Assembly: GCA_030655735.1 (NCBI GenBank)
Contig: JAUSPK010000225.1
Location: 1-8,223 of the forward strand
Reading direction: 5' to 3'
DNA from: Syntrophales bacterium
Lineage (GTDB): Bacteria > Desulfobacterota > Syntrophia > Syntrophales > UBA2210
DNA: 8,223 nucleotides
Position 1 is the stretch's first letter; each line of letters starts with the position of its first letter. Positions 6,519-8,223 of the stretch are shown here, piece after piece. The position numbers and the translations under genes are program-made. Under the pieces are notes generated by a model. It was not told the origin of the DNA. It saw nothing but the letters and a program-made list of their open reading frames with translations, and made no database searches.

Positions 6519-6616
6519 TTCAGCTTATCATTTACAAGAATATGCCCTTTTGGCGAGCACACGGCCCATCCAAACCTATCATCTCCCCCGGGATCAAATC
6601 CTATATAGATTTCCAT
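6497..6616 (-). pseudogene. 5' fragment of an unknown cassette gene cut by the IS21 end
   Basis: The ATG at 6616 lies 8 bp past the attC-like R' box, a normal position for the next cassette's gene. It opens a frame beginning MEIYIGFDPGGDDRFGWAVC. About 32 residues are genuine (6523-6616); the frame then crosses the IS21 tip and stops at TAG 6497-6499. The IGFDPGG...FGWAV pattern resembles the first strand of an RNase H-like fold, where the Asp is usually catalytic, so a predicted nuclease of that superfamily is possible. That assignment is tentative. The upstream ribosome site (GAAAAG) is weak. The rest of the gene is not in the window; it was probably deleted or moved when the left flank was exchanged. 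Confidence 0.6.
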
Positions 6617-6624
6617 ATCTTTTC

Positions 6625-6692
6625 ACATAACATGGAGTTCACCGGGTGGCGAGCGCCTTTCATCGCCGATCCGGTGGAACGACAAGTTAGGC
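6625..6692 (-). other. attC-like integron recombination site
   Basis: On the minus strand this 68-bp site starts with GCCTAAC (6692-6686; R'' consensus RYYYAAC), only 3 nt after the stop codon of the 490-aa gene. After a 5-nt spacer, GTTCCACCGG (6680-6671) can pair with CCGGTGAAC (6645-6637), leaving one unpaired base, the extrahelical-base feature of L boxes. An inner 5-bp stem (TCGCC/GGCGA) lies near the loop. After another 5-nt spacer comes GTTATGT (6631-6625) as R'. It departs from GTTRRRY at one position, but GTTATGC-type R' boxes are known in Vibrio repeats. Box order, spacing, foldback and position right after a gene support an attC. Confidence 0.75.
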
Positions 6693-8199
6693 GTTCTATC
6701 CCCGTGCAGCCTTAACAATCCCAGCCACGAATTCACGGAATTCTTTGGACTTAACAAAGATATCTACCACGCTCGCTGGGCTCTTATCAGTTTTACCTCC
6801 AAGACCACTCTCGTCACGGCCAAATGAACGATTACCCATTTCCAAGCGAAACTCCTCTTGCTTGTCAACTGGAAGGGGAGCCAGGTAGGGGCCGATGGCT
6901 TCGAGCTCAAGCGCCATCTTACGGTTTCGCCTCTCAGTCTGGATATGCTTGTCGGCTTGAGACGCAGCGTAGGCCGCGAGCACGCCAACGGTGAGCGAAA
7001 CAAATACACGGCCAGCGAATCCTTCCCAAGTAAAACCACCCTGTACAAGCGGCAAAAAGGCTTTGGCGGCGACGAATATGATGCCGCCCATGGCTGTAAC
7101 GGTAACGCCCTGCCATACCCAAGTCATGGTTCTGGCGTGGTTGGCAGTCTTTAGATATCCGGACGTAACCCCAAGGTTTCCGATGACCCCGACCAACTTC
7201 TCGATGTCACTCTTGTGCTGCTCAATCTGGTTGAGGATGGCCGCCGCGGACTCCGCATATTTGCTATTGAGCGTTGCGACATTCGTTTCATAGTCCTGAA
7301 AGGCGGTATCACGTTGCTTTGAGAACGTACCGTTTTGGTCAACAAAGCGTTGGTTGTATTCGGCTATGAGTGCGTTGAACTTCTCTTGCCGGTTCGACTG
7401 CATCTCCGCATACTCGCGGTTCCGCGTTTCTTGTGCGGTGGAAAACTGTGACTGAAATTCAGACGCGAGTGACGTAAGCCTGGTGCGCTCTGTGCCAATT
7501 TCGGTTGCCAGCTCTGATAGGCGCTCTTGCACAGCGACAGTGTCGGACTTGATCTGCAAGATAGCCGCCTCCACCTGCTGTGCAAACTCTCGGTTGCGGT
7601 TCTCCTGCGATGCCACAAACTGTGACTGAAAATCCGCTGAGAGCGCCATAACTTTGGCACGCTCATCGCTGGTCATAGCTGAGAGCTCGGAGATACGCTG
7701 CTCCAATTGAGTAGAATCAAAACGGATTTTCGAAAGCGACTCATTTGCGTGCTGAAGATTCTGTTCGAGAGCCTGCCGATAGGACACGCCTGCGTCTCGC
7801 AGAACCATCCAATCGTCCGCCACGAAGGAGTAGGTGATTGCTGGAAGATAAACCAGAATGTTGTCGGCGTGTGAGTTAGCGTTATTAACGTGCCCGGCAT
7901 TGCCTTCCGTAACGAAAGCGTCTATTTCTGAAAGTGTGTTCTGCAAGGCAGTGGCGATATCGTCGAGAGACCGAGGCTGGAGCAGTTGAGGGTCTGCCCC
8001 TGCCAGTCTTTTCCCGGCAAACGTTAGGACCGCACGGATACGCTCAAGTCCGTCAATGCTCGACGGATCAATATCCTCCCGTGCCACCGCTCGGTCGATA
8101 GCTGGCCCCAAAGCGGTCATATACTGCCAAATGGCGTGGTTAATTATTCGGTCTGTCCACTGACTCATCTTTCCTCCTCGGGTTGTTGCAAGCGCCTAA
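6631..8199 (-). mobile_element. Integron-type gene cassette, about 1.57 kb
   Basis: The cassette runs from TTAGGCG (8199-8193) just upstream of the 490-aa gene to the G of R' in the attC-like site (6631). In a free circular cassette the 5' TTAGGC becomes the R' partner of the R'' at the 3' end; here TTAGGCG and CGCCTAA (6693-6687) are exactly complementary, which is the expected signature. One gene nearly fills the unit, as usual. A caveat is that the base before TTAGGC is A, not the invariant G. No integron integrase gene lies in the window. Confidence 0.65.
6696..8168 (-). CDS. Unknown 490-aa coiled-coil membrane protein of a gene cassette
   Basis: I do not recognise this protein. The ATG at 8168 follows GAGGAGGAAAG at ideal spacing. 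Residues about 1-130 look helical and globular. About 131-330 are strongly charged and heptad-like, a likely long coiled coil with an internal repeat: residues 158-197 (SELSAMTSDER...DFQSQF...ENRNREF) match 216-255 (SELATEIGTER...EFQSQF...ETRNREY) with a 58-residue offset. Two hydrophobic segments follow at about 349-373 and 384-404, separated by a short loop, so both ends should lie on the same side of the inner membrane, probably the cytoplasm. A charged C-terminal tail (405-490) completes it. There is no signal peptide and no catalytic motif. It is the only gene of a probable integron cassette. A membrane-anchored sensor, scaffold or defence effector are possible but unproven roles. Confidence 0.85.
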   Translation of the reverse strand: MSQWTDRIINHAIWQYMTALGPAIDRAVAREDIDPSSIDGLERIRAVLTFAGKRLAGADPQLLQPRSLDDIATALQNTLSEIDAFVTEGNAGHVNNANSHADNILVYLPAITYSFVADDWMVLRDAGVSYRQALEQNLQHANESLSKIRFDSTQLEQRISELSAMTSDERAKVMALSADFQSQFVASQENRNREFAQQVEAAILQIKSDTVAVQERLSELATEIGTERTRLTSLASEFQSQFSTAQETRNREYAEMQSNRQEKFNALIAEYNQRFVDQNGTFSKQRDTAFQDYETNVATLNSKYAESAAAILNQIEQHKSDIEKLVGVIGNLGVTSGYLKTANHARTMTWVWQGVTVTAMGGIIFVAAKAFLPLVQGGFTWEGFAGRVFVSLTVGVLAAYAASQADKHIQTERRNRKMALELEAIGPYLAPLPVDKQEEFRLEMGNRSFGRDESGLGGKTDKSPASVVDIFVKSKEFREFVAGIVKAARG

Positions 8200-8223
8200 T
8201 CGGGGCAGTTAAACCGTGCCCCG
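8194..8223 (-). other. Partial attC-like site at the window edge
   Basis: On the minus strand, GGTTTAAC (possible L'), a short GC-rich spacer and ATTAGGC (8200-8194) lie 26 nt before the start codon of the 490-aa gene. This is the right-hand half expected of the preceding cassette's attC. The R' box reads ATTAGGC where GTTAGGC is expected. The same bases form a 7-bp hairpin (CGGGGCA 8201-8207 with TGCCCCG 8217-8223, 9-nt loop). The remainder is outside the window, so the call is tentative. Confidence 0.45.

Larger units (their letters stand above)
543..6522 (-). mobile_element. IS21-family insertion sequence, interrupted by a RIT element
   Basis: The element is defined by istA and istB on the minus strand and by related inverted ends at 548-607 and 6459-6518. 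Counting outward to the TG/CA dinucleotides typical of IS21 gives 543-6522. About 3.48 kb of this is the inserted RIT element, leaving about 2.5 kb of IS, a normal size for the family. IstA is the DDE transposase and IstB the AAA+ helper that assembles on target DNA. The outer few bases are uncertain, because the spacing from TG to the conserved TTCCACCAC differs by one base between the ends. No target-site duplication is visible, and the left and right flanks encode different genes on opposite strands. This implies a deletion or recombination next to the element after insertion. Confidence 0.9.

Noticed and set aside
6482..6715. 77-aa plus-strand reading frame
   Set aside because: It overlaps the IS21 end, the attC-like site and a better minus-strand start with a convincing protein beginning; it has no ribosome site or recognisable motif.
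6711..6717. CTTAACAA near the end of the cassette gene as an attC box
   Set aside because: It lies inside the coding region and has no paired L and R boxes at suitable spacing.
6764..7900. Several 60-100-aa frames on both strands within the 490-aa gene
   Set aside because: They are shadows of the long gene, rich in Arg, Ser and Pro and without ribosome sites.

Overview
This window is a nested stack of mobile DNA next to an integron-type gene cassette. It suggests an environmental Gram-negative bacterium carrying a cassette array, perhaps proteobacterial or a related phylum. No housekeeping gene is present to place it, so the taxonomic guess is weak.

Layout, left to right. (1) 12-542 (+): the N-terminal part of a DDE transposase with a helix-turn-helix domain, IS481-like, cut off by the next element. 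(2) 543-6522: an IS21-family insertion sequence, about 2.5 kb once its passenger is removed, with imperfect 60-bp inverted ends that each hold two copies of a roughly 19-bp motif. Its genes read leftward: istA (DDE transposase, 517 aa, intact) and istB (AAA+ helper ATPase, about 248 aa when rejoined). (3) istB is split inside its Walker A loop by a 3.5-kb insertion at about 1038-4514. The insertion carries three overlapping, rightward-reading tyrosine recombinase genes, all with complete catalytic sets: a recombinase-in-trio (RIT) element, ritA-ritB-ritC. It has perfect 36-bp inverted repeats, a 20-bp perfect palindrome on the left side only, and five copies of the 10-mer TTATGTAAAG in both orientations. 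A leader hairpin appears able to hide the ritA ribosome binding site. (4) 6523-6616 (-): the first 32 codons of an unknown gene, cut by the other IS21 end. (5) 6625-6692: an attC-like recombination site. (6) 6696-8168 (-): an unrecognised 490-aa protein with a long coiled coil, an internal 58-residue repeat and two membrane helices. (7) 8194-8223: the probable edge of a second attC-like site, so items 5-7 outline one complete gene cassette of about 1.57 kb.

Inferred history: cassette array first, then IS21 insertion, then RIT insertion into istB. The two IS21 flanks belong to unrelated genes and show no target duplication, so an IS-mediated deletion or recombination probably removed DNA on at least one side. 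The IS21 copy should now be unable to move on its own because its helper ATPase is broken. The RIT element looks intact, and the 490-aa cassette gene is undisturbed.

The most unusual points are the asymmetric RIT ends, the putative translation-blocking leader hairpin, the P-loop insertion site, and the uncharacterised membrane coiled-coil protein in a cassette setting.
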